Assembly: GCF_004115265.2 (NCBI RefSeq)
Contig: NC_046305.1
Location: 41,760,187 to 41,824,186, forward strand
Length of the DNA stretch: 64,000 nucleotides
DNA from: Rhinolophus ferrumequinum
Taxonomy: Eukaryota > Chordata > Mammalia > Chiroptera > Rhinolophidae
Direction of reading: 5' to 3'
Made by a program: the position numbers and the translations under genes. The notes beneath the pieces were generated by a model, which saw nothing but the letters and a program-made list of their open reading frames with translations, was not told the DNA's origin and did not search any database. Shown piece after piece: positions 34,111 through 46,424 of this stretch (the first letter of the stretch is position 1; each line of letters opens with the position of its first letter).

Positions 34111-34562
34111 AGGGCCGGCCCCATGGCTAAGGTGGTTGGAGCGCTGTGCTCTTAACGCGGACGTCGCTGGTTCGATTCCCACATGGGCCAGTGAGCTGCG
34201 CCCTCTACAGCTAAGATTGTGAACAACGGCTCTCCCTGGAGCTGGGCTGCCGTGAGCAGCCAGAGTTTGGCGTGAGCAGCCGGAGCTTGGCAGGAGCTGC
34301 CACGGGCTGCTGAGTGCTGCCACGGGCTATCATATGCTGCTGTGAGTGGCCGACGGCCAGCGTGAGTGGCCAGCAGCAGGTAAGAGCTGCCATGAGCTGC
34401 TGTGAGCAGCCAACCAACAACTGGCGACCAACTGCCTCAGCCGGGGGGAACTCAAGGTTCGTAATACCAGCATGGACCAGGGAGCTGTGTCCTACACAAC
34501 TAGACTGAGAAACAACAGCTTGACCCAGAGTAGTGGGGGAAGGCCGAAGAGGGGGGAGAAAA
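34111..34562 (+). mobile_element. tRNA-derived SINE with expanded body
   Basis: Head agggccggccccatggcta, tggttcgattcccacatggg, tail tagactgagaaacaacagc. The target duplication aaatttaagc is perfect at 34101-34110 and 34563-34572. The body between about 34245 and 34430 is a tandem-like array of gtgagcagccgg and gagctgccacgggctgctg units. Confidence 0.93.
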
Positions 34563-34796
34563 AAATTTAAGCAACCCAACCAGGGCAACCAGGGCATGTG
34601 CCTAAATGAGCTGGCCAGGGATTACCTATGTCTTTCTAATACAATTTCATCTTCTTGTTCATCGTCTAATCCATTGCAACCACAGCTTTCTTTCTTTGTT
34701 TGTACTGTAATTGAACAAGGGAGGCTAAGTGTGGGGCAGAGTACACATGGTGCCCCAGTACACATGGTGCCTTTGCGGTCCTCAATTGCGTGCTTT

Positions 34797-34907
34797 TGTT
34801 TTTGTTTTTTAAGGAGGGCGCAGCTCACAGTGGCCCATGCGGGCATTGAACCGGCAACATTGGTGTTATTAGCACCACGCTCTAACCAACTGAGCTAACC
34901 GGCCATC
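34797..34907 (-). mobile_element. short tRNA-derived SINE fragment
   Basis: Only the tRNA-like head: gggcgcagctcacagtggcc, gcattgaaccggcaacattg and accaactgagctaaccggcc, behind a T-rich tail. Confidence 0.85.
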
Positions 34908-35204
34908 CACCTCAACTGCATTCTTGACCATGGGTGGTGGCTGCCAGCTGAAAAGACTGGCCTCCTCTCTGACCAGCACTCCACACCCCGTGCAGTCCCT
35001 GGAAAGTGCCCATTGCTTTACGCTTCAGTGTCCTCCCCTTGCCCAGAATGGCAATACGTACATCTGAGTGTACCTCCCAAGGTCACTCACACTTCACTCT
35101 CTTAGACTTTCCTGACCTTTCCCTCCTGTGTCCTAGGCATGGGCAGATTTGCCTCTCGGCACTGTCATGTCAGGTGATCTTTTTTGTTGATCTCCTCATG
35201 CTCT

Positions 35205-35690
35205 AGACCAGCACCGTCCAGTGGAAATATTTAAGTATTCCAGTAGGGACATTAACAAGTAAGAAGAAAGGAATTTTCATAATATATTTTATTTAACCCA
35301 ATGTATCAAAAATATTATCATTTCAACATATAAATCAATTTGAAAATATTAATAAGATATTGTGTAAGCTTTCCCCCCTACTATGTCTTTCAAATCCAAG
35401 GTATATACTTAGAGCACATCTCGATTAGGACCCTAAATTTTCATTGTACATACTTGACCCGTCTCTAGATTTCGAAACATTTACAGTTGAAAAAATTGAT
35501 TCACATACTCAACCAAACATATCTAAAAAATTTTTCAATGACTGAATTGAGTATCAGTTTTTAAAATTAAGTAGATAAAAATTAAATAAAATGAATTGAG
35601 TTCCTCAGTTGCACTAGCCACATTTCAAGCTCTCAGTGGCCACATGTGGCCTGTGGCTACCATATTGCACAGCAGAATTCTAAACCATAG
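35205..35690. mobile_element. hAT-like non-autonomous DNA transposon relic
   Basis: Ends resemble accagcaccgtccagtgg and ggctaccatattgcacagc, with the inner ttatttaacccaatgtatc and gcactagccacatttcaagc then gtggccacatgtggcc that I know from an ancient mammalian hAT family. The exact family name is uncertain. Confidence 0.6.
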
Positions 35691-35825
35691 GCTTCCTGAG
35701 AATAGGGATTGTTTTTTTGTATTTTCAGAGTCAGACACAGAGGCCAACACATAGAGTACTGAAACATTTGTTGAATGAATGATAGCAGAGTTGGGCCTTT
35801 TAAAAAAGAAAAAAGCAAGAGTACA

Positions 35826-36110
35826 GTAAGTCCTCATGTAACGTCATTGATAGGTTCTTGGAAACTGCGACTTTATTTTTATTTATTTTTTTGAAACTGC
35901 AACTTTAAGTGAAACGCTGTATAAGGAAACAAATTTTACCACAGGTTAATTGATATAAACAAGAGTTAAGTTCCTAAGGCATATTTCTGGTCACAAACAC
36001 ATCACCAAACTTCTAAACGAAGACCAAAACACTTCTAATACTAACTATTGAAATAAATGTGAGCTGTGCATACATTTAAGAAAGATCAATAAAAACAAAC
36101 AAAACGATTC
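35826..36110 (+). mobile_element. ancient interspersed repeat, class uncertain
   Basis: Begins cagtaagtcctcatgtaacg, then ataggttcttggaaactgcg, and includes gttaattgatataaacaaga and catacatttaagaaagatc. The pattern matches a dispersed mammalian repeat, probably a DNA transposon. A short ATTT-rich insertion with a partial duplication lies at about 35872-35900. Confidence 0.45.
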
Positions 36111-36940
36111 CTTTCCAATCCACTTATGCCAGTTCACACTAAAATCTGTTTCATATTTAAAAACATCTCCCCCTTGTGATTCCCACCCAACTTCCATTCT
36201 TTAACAGCCAGCATTCTTATTCACCATGCCTACCAGATGACAGGGTCTCAGTTACTGTTTTTCAATAAAGGAATGGATGAATGCTAATGTAACACTATCT
36301 GTTCTGCCTGTTTTAAATATCATTCTGTTTAATGTTAGCTGTTAAAAAGTACATTTTCTCAGGGGGCTCGAGTGATGTTAGTGTTCCAAGCTCAAGATGT
36401 ATAAAAATGAGAAAGACAAAAATTCTTAATGTAATAGGAAAAATAAAACTATGAAGAGGAGCAGCACTTGTGCCAATATTGCCTCCCTGTGCACAAACGC
36501 ACCTGGAATTCACCTTGATCCGAAGACTGCATCCTGAGCCTGGACTCAGATATGGAGCCTAGAAAACTGGCAAGATCTGAATGGGTGGGGAGTGTCTACA
36601 ACAGGGACTGAGTTCTGCCAGCTCCCACCTCCCCACTTAGCAGAGATCTGTAGACCTCTGACTTCTATGATTCAATAGGAATTAGGTAAAGCCTCTGTGT
36701 TCTACTCAATACCTCCTACACATTTATCTTGGTGGTTTGAAACTTTTATTAATATTAGGGTCATACCTTGCTATCCTGACAAATTGTTACCTAATTTTAA
36801 AACTTACTTTTCTGTAGTGCACCAGTCTTACGTTTTACTTCTAAATCCATTTATTTTTTAAAGTTCTGCTCATCTGTTTTCATATATTCAATAAACCTTG
36901 TAACACCCTTTAAAAAAAAAAAAGGAAAATAACCACAATC
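36111..36940. other. intergenic, 5' edge of the GSTM duplication
   Basis: No gene. From about 36840 similarity to 45415 onward begins, first loosely and then tightly from about 36950. Confidence 0.5.
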
Positions 36941-37829
36941 AGACAATATCCTATTCTCTTAGTTTTGAAATAGTCTTGTGCCTTCCAAGAGGAAAGGTGG
37001 CAGATAGGACATTTTTCTTGTAGATGTACCCCAGGTCACAGATCACAGAGGTACATCAAAGGTTATATAGCCACCCTCTTATACCTCAAAGCACACGTGT
37101 GTCAGGAGCCAGGGTCAGGGCTGGAACCAATGGACCCGCACTAACTGGTCCTGTGGGGCTCCTCCAGGCTCCTGACCAGCCACCCCCCCACCCCTGCAGC
37201 AGGACAGGCCTCTCTGGACCCTCCAAGGACAGCTCTTCCCCCCTCCCTCACACTCCCTCTGTGACCACCATGCTCCAGGGGAGTGTCCTTGTCAATGTGA
37301 GGGACATGTCGCTGGCTGGCAGGACATCTCTGGTCTGCACCTCGACACCCCACCTCTCTGCTTCTGGATGTAGATTCACCACTTAGCCCATAAAGCTAAT
37401 GGATTAATTTCTATGTGAGCCTTATCACTCTTCGCCACTTAGGCAAAGGGCTGGGTCCTCCAAAGTTCGTGAAAGGAAAACACTGAGAACACATTTCCTT
37501 TACTCTGCCCCTGGTCCTGGGTGTTCCTAGCCCACTGATAGCCTGTTCTTGAAGACACAAGGCTGTCAGGGATTCTAGGGTCTAGCGGAGCTTTCAGACT
37601 GGCTGGTCTTCCTGTGACACGTGCTGATTGAAACTCGATTTGAGGGGCGCCACTCTTCGGCTTTACCATGGCAGTCTGAGCCTCCCAGAACCCGCGAGAA
37701 CTCTGCAGCCCCGGGGCGAAGCTGAGCAATGCCTGGAGGGGGAGCGAAGGGAGAGGCGCCCGGAGGGGGAGAGAAAGGAGAGGAGCCGAGTTCTTTTCGT
37801 GATTCAGACTTGTGTCCCAGGCGCACTGC

Positions 37830-38133
37830 CCGAGGTTACAACGCGGGCGGGAGCCCCGGAACCGGCTGGGGGACTCAGGCAAGCCCGCCCAGGGGCTTCC
37901 ACGTCTCGGCGCCCAGACCTGGGATCTCAAGGTCGGCCTGTCCGTAGCGGACATGGACTATTTGGACGCGCCCTGGGGTCTAGAAACCTCACTCTGGGGC
38001 TTCGGGTGCCGCGGTCGCAGGAGGCTGAGATTGGCTGGGACACCGGGGCGGGGCCTCCACCGGGCTCCGCGGCCCCAGCACCCGGATGAAGTTCCCGCGG
38101 GTCTCTGATGCCTGCAACCACGAAACGCTGACC
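37830..38133 (+). promoter_or_regulatory. GSTM copy 1 promoter/5'UTR block (unique)
   Basis: CpG-rich block before the start codon with a GC box caccggggcggggcc at about 38041-38055. It does not align with the matching block of copy 2, although sequence on both sides does. No clear TATA box. An in-frame upstream ATG lies at 38086. Confidence 0.65.
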
Positions 38134-41100
38134 ATGGCCATGACTTTGGGATACTGGGACATCCGCGGGGTGAGCGCGGGGTCCCCCGGGCGGAGGGGAT
38201 GGAGGCGGGCAAACGGGGAAATGCGGCGCAGCAGGGGGCCGGTTCGACCACGAGGGTCCTCCTCAGGGCTGGCTGCAGCCAAGACCCATTCCGCCCCCTT
38301 TCCTTCTCAGGCAGGCGTAGGGGGTGTTGGGGGGCTGGGGGTACCCGCAGCAGAGAGTCTGTCTCGCAGTCGGAACCCCCATCTCTGACCTCTGTCGCGG
38401 CCGTCTCTCCCAGCTGGCTCACGCCATCCGCCTGCTCCTGGAGTACACAGACTCCAACTATGAAGAGAAGAAGTACGCGATGGGGGACGGTAATGGCATC
38501 CTCCTTGCGTTCCGACTTCGGCCCAACTCCTGCTGATTTGGTACCAAGCGCGGGTGTCCTGGCCGCCTGGTGCTCGCCGCTGATGCCCTCCGCCAGCTGG
38601 AGCAGGGGCTTGTCCTTCCCTGAGCCCCCCGAGTACAGCTTGGCCTTCCAAATAGGACAGGAGTGGGGATTGCTGGGCCCCCTGTGTGCAGTTCCTGGGA
38701 TGGCATCTTCCCCTAAGGCTTGCCTCCACCTTGTGCAAGCCTTACCCATGTGGGTACTTGAGACTCTTAAGCGTCCCCCCCCCCCGCCCCCCGACCCCCC
38801 ACACCTGGAATGAGAGACTTAGCGGTTCACATTCCGGATCCACCTGTCAGGGCCTTTGCCACTGACTCCTCGGTAGGTTCCCTGGGACAGAGGGTTGGCC
38901 TTGGGAAGTTTCTTTCACTCCATCTTCTCTACCACAGCTCCCGACTATGACAGAAGCCAGTGGCTGAGTGAAAAATTCAAGCTGGGCCTGGACTTCCCCA
39001 ATGTAGGTGCAGAGGCAGGGGCGCTGTGGGAGACTGAACCTTGCCTTGAATTTTGCCTCTGCTCTGAAATCTCCTTTCCCAGCTTGGATAGAGGCTGCTT
39101 CAGGATAGAGGCTTCTGCTCAGCCTCTCAGCTTCCTGCTTCTCTTCACTGCCTTTCCATGACGTTCTGTGTTCCAGCTCATTCATTCATTTTAAATATAT
39201 TTATTCAGTGCCTACCCGTGGGCCAAACACTGAGAGGCCAGTGTCGTCTCTGCCCTTGATGAAGGGAGGGGGTGCAGGCTGACTGCCCCTGTTGACCTTT
39301 CAGCTGCCCTACTTAATTGATGGCGCTCACAGACTCACCCAGAGCAACGCCATCCTTCGCTACATTGCTCGCAAGCATAACCTATGTGAGTGCGATTGAG
39401 GGCAGGATGCTGGGGTTCCGGTGGCTATGCCCCTGGGCTGGCTGGGGCGGGATAGTGAGGGAGCATCTCTGCTGTGTCTGTAGGTGGGGAGACGGAGGAG
39501 GAGAGGATTCGTGTGGACATTTTGGAGAACGAGGTTATGGACTCGTCTAATCAGCTGGCCACGGTTTGCTACAGCCCTGAATTTGTGAGTCCCCTCAAGC
39601 TTGGTTAAGCTGGACGGGGTTCGATAAGACTTTCGACTCTTGTGTCCCATCTGCTCTGGTCCTGTTTGTCATTTGGCCTTCTTGGAATTTCTGATCCTCC
39701 AACCTGGTCTCTATACTCCCAGCAGAGTGACCCTCATAACTCCCACTGCCTCACATGAAAACGGACGCAGTTCCTTCCATCTTAGAATAGAGTCCCGCCC
39801 CCAGGGTGGAGGTTTAGTTCTTAAAGTGTGTTCACCTTGTTAGCCCAGCACTGCCTCCTGGACCCCGAGGACGTCAGCACATGTGCCCAGTAGGCAGCAC
39901 GGGCAGCCACAGATCCTCTGTGCCTCTCCTTCTTGCTCTCAGCCCCTGACATTCTCCTCCTGTCTGGAAAGTGCTCGTGTCCTTCCGGCTAGAACTTATG
40001 ACTTCTTTCCCTGGGTCATTTTAGTCTGTGCTGCTTTGATGCTGCCTGACATCTGAGTCCAGGGCTCTGCCAAGTTCTGCCCGCACCCCAGGGTCTGTCC
40101 CAGAGCAGGGTGTTTTGAGATGAGTGGTGACAGGTTCAGGAACACGTTGGTTTTTCTCTGTGCCTTCCCAGTCCTTCTTACAGATGGGAACTGGTACCCA
40201 GTAGGAGTTCAAAGAACCCAGGTCCGATTAAATCGTAGCCTGGGCACTGAGGCAGGTGCCGTCAGGGCCCGTGGCTGCTCATCTATGGCAGCTGGGGGTC
40301 AGGCACTGCCCTGGGGAGGCCTCCCTGTCTGCTGAGGAGTCTGCGTCTGAGGGTGGTGACAGCTATTTTGTGCCTCAGGAGAAACTGAAGCCTGATTACT
40401 TGAAGGCGCTCCCTGAAAAGATGAAGCTCTTCTCACAGTTTCTGGGAAAGAGGACTTGGTTTGCGGGGGACAAGGTAAGGGGAAGGTTTTGGGGTGGGGG
40501 AGATGACGTTTTCCCTGGTTCAGAGTTAGGCACCCAGCATCCTTTGCCTCTCTGCAGCTCACCTATGTGGATTTCCTGGCTTATGACATCTTAGACCTGC
40601 ACTGTGTATTTGAGCCCAAGTGCCTGGATGCCTTCCCGAACCTGAAAGACTTTGTGTCCCGCTTCGAGGTGATTCCACTGATCCTCCAACTGTTTATATC
40701 TCTGCTGTCTTCCTTTGTCTCCCTGATGCTTTCCTGAGATGAGCTAAAATGAAGAATAATTAGCTTTCATTGAAGACTTGCTATATCAGGGTCTGTGCTC
40801 AGCATCTTACACAGGTTGTGTTAAATTTAATGTTTCCAACTTTCCTACATAGTAGATCTATCACCTCCACTTTACAGATGAGGAAGTCAGGCTGAAAGGA
40901 TAGGTCATTTGCTCAAGGTCACAGAGTCAGGGCAGGCTGTGCTGGGCTCCCAGTCAGCGCTGGGTTCTCTGGGCAGCAGTCAGTGGCTCCCCATTCCCTG
41001 CACTGAAAGGAAAAGCTCAGATCCTTCTCCAGCCTGGGTTTCGAGCTCCGGACAGTGTGGATGAAGCAGAATGTTCAGTAGTTTGTATGTAGGGCAATTA

Positions 41101-42836
41101 GTGGAGTTGAGACAAGGAGGATTGACACTAAGTCTCAAAGACTCGGACAATATTAACTCCGGATCTCCAGACAGCTTTGCAGAATGAGATCCCCCATCTG
41201 GGGCGGTCAGTACTGAGGTTTCTGGGGTGTCCGTGCTGGGATGTGTGTACTTGTATGGGTTCCCTGGGGAAGGGTTTTATCTTGATGATTTCTGTGTTGG
41301 ACACTTTTTTTCCTTCTTTCTTTCCTCCTTCCCATTCTTTCCTTCTTCCCTCCAATTACCCAAGATACTGTCACTGAGGTGGGGTAGTCATTTGTTGTGT
41401 CACGTTCACTGATTTCCCTTCTCCTCTGTATGAGGCACTGTGTCAGGCGCAGAGGGGATGCACAGGTGACCCATCCCTGGAGACCCCCCTCCTGGGGCTC
41501 AGTGCCGTTGGAGCAGTACAGGGGTACCAAGCGGTGTGGTGCTGTGGGACCAGCTTGGTGCTGGCGGAGCAGAGCGTGGACCCCACGTCACGGCTCATCA
41601 TCGGTCCCCGGCAGTCAGTCACAAAGTCTGCTCTGTGAACGTTTGGGGAATTTCAGACATCAGCCCATCAGGATTTTTCAGCCTGCAATCTTTCCCTTTG
41701 CCACTCCCCACCAAGAGATCTGCTTTCTCATCTAGTTCTTATCAGCTCTGGTTCCGGTCCAAACTGATCAGCCTTGGTGATGATGCAAGAGCTGGGTGAC
41801 TGACAGGCAGCGAGGGATGGGGACAGCTGTTGGCTACAGTCTCTGCCCTGTTGGGGCCTGGCCTGTTGGGGACAGGCGGTCCGAGGATCTTTGAATCCTG
41901 TAGTACTTCCCGGGCATTCTCTATCTTGGGAACATGGTGCTCACCTGCCAAAGGCCGAGTTGGCTGTGGCAGGACCGGGAATGAGGTAGTTTGGGGCCCA
42001 GTGAGAGTGGGCTCAAGTACCAGGCCAAACCGCTGGACTTCCTCCTTTCAGTGGCGTAATAAGAGTCTGGCCTGGCCTGGCTCTCCTGCTGCTCAGCCTC
42101 CTATCAGCTTTCATCCCGGTTTTGCCGAGTCATTGGGTGTGATCTGGGCAAGTCTGCAACTGCACAGGCTCCTTCTGAGCCCCTTTGCTGTGTTGGGTCC
42201 CTCTGTGTTCCCTGCCAAGCCAGGATTCTCTCTCTGCGGAACGAGATTGTGCAGACTCGGAGGGTCAAGGCCTCCTGTGTGGGAGGGGAGTGCAGCACAA
42301 AGACTATAGAATGGGAGAGAGAGAGAGAGCGCGCCAGGCTGCCTTGCAGCCCTTCCCACTTGCCAGCTGTGTGAGTGTGAGGAAGGTGCTTGAGCTCTGT
42401 GTGCCTCGGTTTCCTTTCTGATGAATGGTGATTGTATAACCTGTCTTGTAGGGAGTTGCATGGAGGTTCTAAACCTCTCTCATCTCTAGTGGATGTAAAG
42501 CACCTAGCACCGTGTCAAGTCTTATCATGTGGTGACTCTACTAAGATATCACATCAGTTACAGGAAACTGGAAGCATTGATTTACCAGAGCTGGGGACCC
42601 CAGCCAGGTAGACTGTCTTCTGCCCCAACGGTTGACCCCACAAAGAAGGCTTGCCCGGAGCCTGCAGTCGGTGTGCGTAGAGTGGGGCTGTTGATCTCCA
42701 GGGGGGCAGCAGACTCTGAAGTCTTGCCTTGTTTTTCTACCCTCAGGGCCTGAAGAAGATCTCTGCATACATGAAGTCCAGTCGCTTCCTCCCAAGCCCT
42801 GTGTATACAAAGGTGGCCTTGTGGGGCAACAAGTAG
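38134..42836 (+). CDS. GSTM: mu-class glutathione S-transferase, copy 1, 218 aa
   Basis: Cytosolic dimeric enzyme that conjugates glutathione to electrophiles. Exons 38134-38169, 38414-38489, 38938-39002, 39304-39385, 39484-39584, 40379-40474, 40558-40668, 42747-42836; sizes 36, 76, 65, 82, 101, 96, 111 and 90 are the standard GSTM pattern, all GT-AG. The N-terminus [12 protein letters not shown] holds catalytic Tyr7. The mu loop [10 protein letters not shown] and glutathione contacts Trp46, Lys50, Asn59, Leu60, Gln72 and Ser73 are intact, as is Tyr116. The tail is [13 protein letters not shown], with Thr at position 210, as in human GSTM2. The start at 38134 gives the usual length, but an in-frame ATG 16 codons upstream is open. 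The poly(A) signal is the variant AGTAAA. Which human GSTM it corresponds to cannot be told, since gene conversion is common in the cluster. Intact. Confidence 0.96.
40741..40960 (+). repeat. MIR SINE relic in GSTM copy 1 intron 7
   Basis: agctttcattgaagacttgc, tgctcagcatcttacac, cctccactttacagatgagg and tcaaggtcacagagtcaggg. The same MIR lies at about 49333-49553 in copy 2, so it predates the duplication. Confidence 0.82.
42340..42535 (+). repeat. MIR-like SINE relic in GSTM copy 1 intron 7
   Basis: cttgccagctgtgtgagtgt, ctcggtttcctttctgatg and gtggatgtaaagcacctagc follow MIRb. A matching copy lies at about 50935-51135. Confidence 0.7.
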
Positions 42837-43275
42837 GGCCTTCACAGCCAGGAGAAGGGTGAAAGAAGCTAGCGCTGTGCTTGCTATGCCTGGGCCCTGG
42901 AGAAGAGCCGGATATCTCGGAACGCCAGAACCAGTTGTCTTGTTCGTTTGTCCTTTTTTTCTTTCCTTCACTGAGGCCCTATTTGGCCCTTTTCCCTTCT
43001 CTAATCCCAATTCTCCCTGGTTCTGAAAGCTCCACAGCACCTCAGTTTTTTCTGTGAAGTGTCCCCCCTTCCTGCACTAAAGCCAACCAGACTGACCTTC
43101 CTTTCAGTTGCTCTGGTTCAAGGAGCCCGACTGGACCCCTGGCCTGGAGAGCTCAATGCTGAGCTCCCAGCATTGCCCTGAAGACCAGTATTGACTGGGT
43201 GCAGGCCCTGCTCACCTGCGTGGACCCTGCCCAGATGTGCGTGATCCCTAGTAAAGCCTTAATCACATCTGGTAT
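42837..43275 (+). terminator. GSTM: GSTM copy 1 3'UTR and AGTAAA poly(A) signal
   Basis: 3'UTR aligns with that after copy 2 exon 8 to about 43150. The only poly(A)-like hexamer near the end is AGTAAA at 43250-43255 (ccctagtaaagcc), where the relict third gene has AATAAA in the same context. Confidence 0.7.
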
Positions 43276-44195
43276 GTCTTGTCTCATTCTCTCCTGGTCA
43301 CCTGAACTCTCCAGCTGGCCCCACTGCTTCCAAGGGCCTGATTGGTGACACTGACAGTGACTCTGTGCTTGGGGCTGCTATGTAGTCGGAAGATGTTTTG
43401 AGACTTCTTGTTCCCATTTCTCACACCGTTGCAGTGGGAAGCCTCATCCGGCTCTCTATAGAAGGGAGGCCTCTTTCTGGGCCTCAGTGTCTCACTCGTT
43501 CATCCTCCGTTATGGGGGGCTCAGTATGCAGAGCTGTGTGTCTTAGTGAGTTGGGCCCAGAGGTGGCAGGAATCTCCAGTGGAGAGAACCAGGATTGTCT
43601 GGCTTTATCACATCTGTCAAGTCTCTAGGATCCCATCTTTCCTCTTTTCTCAGATGTCTTCAAGGTACCCTCTAGGCTTGCTGCACAGCTGTCATTTAGA
43701 ACCTTGCTTCCTGGTTGATTCCTTCTTTTTCCTAGGTATCTGTGAGAAAAATTTCTTTAGTCCTTGCAGATCTGAAAATGTCTATCCTCGTGTACACTGA
43801 ACTAGAGTGAAGACTTTCAGAGATCTGATGGAATCCCCAGCTTCTGGAATTCAGCACTGCTGATGAGAAGGGTGATGCCAGCCTGACTTAAATCCCTTTT
43901 TAGTAATGGCCTTTTAAAAAAAAATCTTCAGAAGCTTTTAGGTTCTTCTTGACATTCTGAGGTATCCAAGTCCAAAGTTACTATGGAGACCTAGGAGCTA
44001 ATTTTCTACCCATGTCACACCCTTCCATGAGCAGTCTAAAGCTAGGTTTCTCTCCTCCACCCTCATTCACCAGTCACCATTCCTCCGTTGGCATTGCAAT
44101 CACACCAGAGAGTGGGCTGCGTACGAGGAAGTTTCTAGTAGCTCAGGAGTTCCCAAAATGCGCCACCATAAACAGTTGCTGATTTTGTGGGTCTG
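43276..44195. other. intergenic, nothing recognised
   Basis: About 900 bases between copy 1 and an L1 fragment. No gene signal. Confidence 0.5.
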
Positions 44196-44199
44196 GTAT

Positions 44200-45110
44200 T
44201 CAGGCAAGGCTCAGCTGGGGGAAATATTGAAAATCAACAAGGATTTTTGTCCAAAAATGATACATCCAAAAATAATGAAAAAAGGGCTTAATGAAAAAAG
44301 GAGCCCAGTCTTGAACAGGCCTTTTCCAAAAGAGAATTTCCAAATGGCCAATAAGCATATGAAAAAATGCTCAAAGTCATTAGATATTGGAGAAGTTATG
44401 AACAAGTTGGATCCTATTATATATCCACATAAGCTAAAATGAAAAGGATGGACAATTGTTGAATTTATGGAGTCACTGGAAGTGTCATTCATTGCTGGTG
44501 GCAGAACCACTTTGGAATACCAGCAAGATCTACCAGAACTAAACATCTACCCTATGCCTCTGGAATCCTACTGCTTGCTATGTACCAACACAGATGAGTG
44601 CTTACGTCTTCTGGAAGACATGTACCTACAGTAACATTCAAGGCAACTTTATTTGAAATAGCCAATAACTGGCAGCAATCCAAATGTCTATCAATGAGAG
44701 AATGGACAGATAAACTGGTCTATTATTATGATTCCATTATTCCTGTGATGGAATACTGTCTACAATGAATATACTACAATGAAGATAATGTATTGCTACA
44801 CGCAACAACATGGTTGACTCTCACTCAGTGTTGATGAAAAGCATGCAGACACAAAACAGTATGTACTATATAATTCTATCTACACGAAAATCTGTAGGCA
44901 AAATGAATCCAAGTTGACCGAGGTCAGGTGAATGGTGACTTGTATGTGGGGTTGCTCACTGAAGGGACTTGTGCTGCAAATGTTCTGTTTTGATCTGGGC
45001 GGTCATTCCATGACTATTCATATGTAAAATGCCACAGAATTGTACACTTAAGATTTGGGCGCTTTAACTAAGTGTGATATCTACATATATATTGTTTTAT
45101 ATGTTATATT
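44200..45110 (+). mobile_element. L1 LINE 3' fragment, old
   Basis: Plus-strand ORF2 tail and 3' region: caaatggccaataagcatat, then gccaataactggcagcaatc followed by caaatgtctatcaatgag, gataaactggtctattatta, gatggaatactgtctacaa and tgccacagaattgtacactt. Multiple disruptions; long dead. Confidence 0.85.
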
Positions 45111-45415
45111 ATTTGTGTGTTTTTCTTTATCTCTCCCCATATGAGAGTCAGGCCTCAGTGCTGCCTGGCTCTGGAACTATGTGCGGGAGCTTCAGGGGGC
45201 CTGCTGTCTGACAGCCAGAGTTACATATGTATCCTGGAGGACCAGGCTTCCCAGCCCATCCACCATGTTCTCTGCCCAACTCATTGTCATGTTCCTGCTG
45301 CCTGCAGCGACAGCCCCCAGTGCAAGATTATTTCCTTCCTGCACTCTGCCAGCTGGTCGCCAGGGGACTGGGTGCTCTGGTCTCCATACTGCTAGCCAGA
45401 ATGGCCCTCTAACTT
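45111..45415. other. short intergenic stretch, nothing recognised
   Basis: About 300 bases between the L1 and the second GSTM unit. Confidence 0.45.
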
Positions 45416-46424
45416 GTCAGCCCAATTGTTTTCTAAAGTTCCACTCATCAGTTTTTACATATCCAAAAATATATCCACTAAACTTTATATCCCCCCCTTT
45501 TTTAAAAAAAGAAAATCACCACAATCAAACAATGTTCTATTCTCTTAGTTTTGAAATAGTCTTGTGCCTTCCAAGAGGAAAGGTGGCAGATAGGACATTT
45601 TTCTTGTAGATGTTGTACCACAGGTCACAGATCACAGAGGTACATCAAAGGTTATATAGCCACCCTCTTATACCTCAAAGCACACGTGTGTCAGGAGCCA
45701 GGGTCAGGGCTGGAACCAATGGACCCGCACTAACTGGTCCTGCGGGGCTCCTCCAGGCTCCTGACCAGCCACCCTTCCCCCCACCCCTGCAGCAGGACAG
45801 GCCTCTCTGGACCCTCCAAGGACAGCTCTTCCCCCCTCCCTCACACTCCCTCTGTGACCACCATGCTCCAGGGGAGTCTCCTTGTCAATGTGAGGGACAT
45901 GTCGCTGGCTGGCAGGACATCTCTGGTCTGCACCTCGACACCCCACCTCTCTGCTTCTGGATGTAGATTCACCACTTAGCCCATAAAGCTAATGGATTAA
46001 TTTCTATGTGAGCCTTATCACTCTTCGCCACTTAGGCAAAGGGCTGGGTCCTCCAAAGTTCGTGAAAGGAAAACACTGAGAACACATTTCCTTTACTCTG
46101 CCCCTGGTCCTGGGTGTTCCTAGCCCACTGATAGCCTGTTCTTGAAGACACAAGGCTGTCAGGGATTCTAAGGTCTAGCGGAGCTTTCAGACTGGCTGGT
46201 CTTCCTGTGACACGTGCTGATTGAAACTCGATTTGAGGGGCGCCACTCTTTGGCTTTACCATGGCAGTCTGAGCCTCCCAGAACCCGCGAGAACTCTGCA
46301 GCCCCGGGGCGAAGCTGAGCAATGCCTGGAGGGGGAGCGAAGGGAGAGGCGCCCGGAGGGGGAGAGAAAGGAGAGGAGCCGAGTTCTTTTCGTGATTCAG
46401 ACTTGTCTCCCAAGCGCATGGCCA

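Larger units (their letters stand above)
36950..43050 (+). repeat. GSTM segmental duplication, unit 1
   Basis: Direct, same-strand duplicate of 45537-51690, at an offset of about 8.59 kb. Flanks, introns and most exons look nearly identical on reading. The exceptions are the promoter block, parts of exons 5, 7 and 8, and the flank just after exon 5. The unit carries one whole GSTM gene. Confidence 0.92.

Noticed and set aside
37958-38749. Long open frames across both GSTM promoter and intron regions (for example the 263-codon frames here and at 46604-47395)
   Set aside because: They cross known exon/intron boundaries in other frames or the opposite strand, and recur only because the DNA is duplicated and GC-rich. 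No independent family motif.
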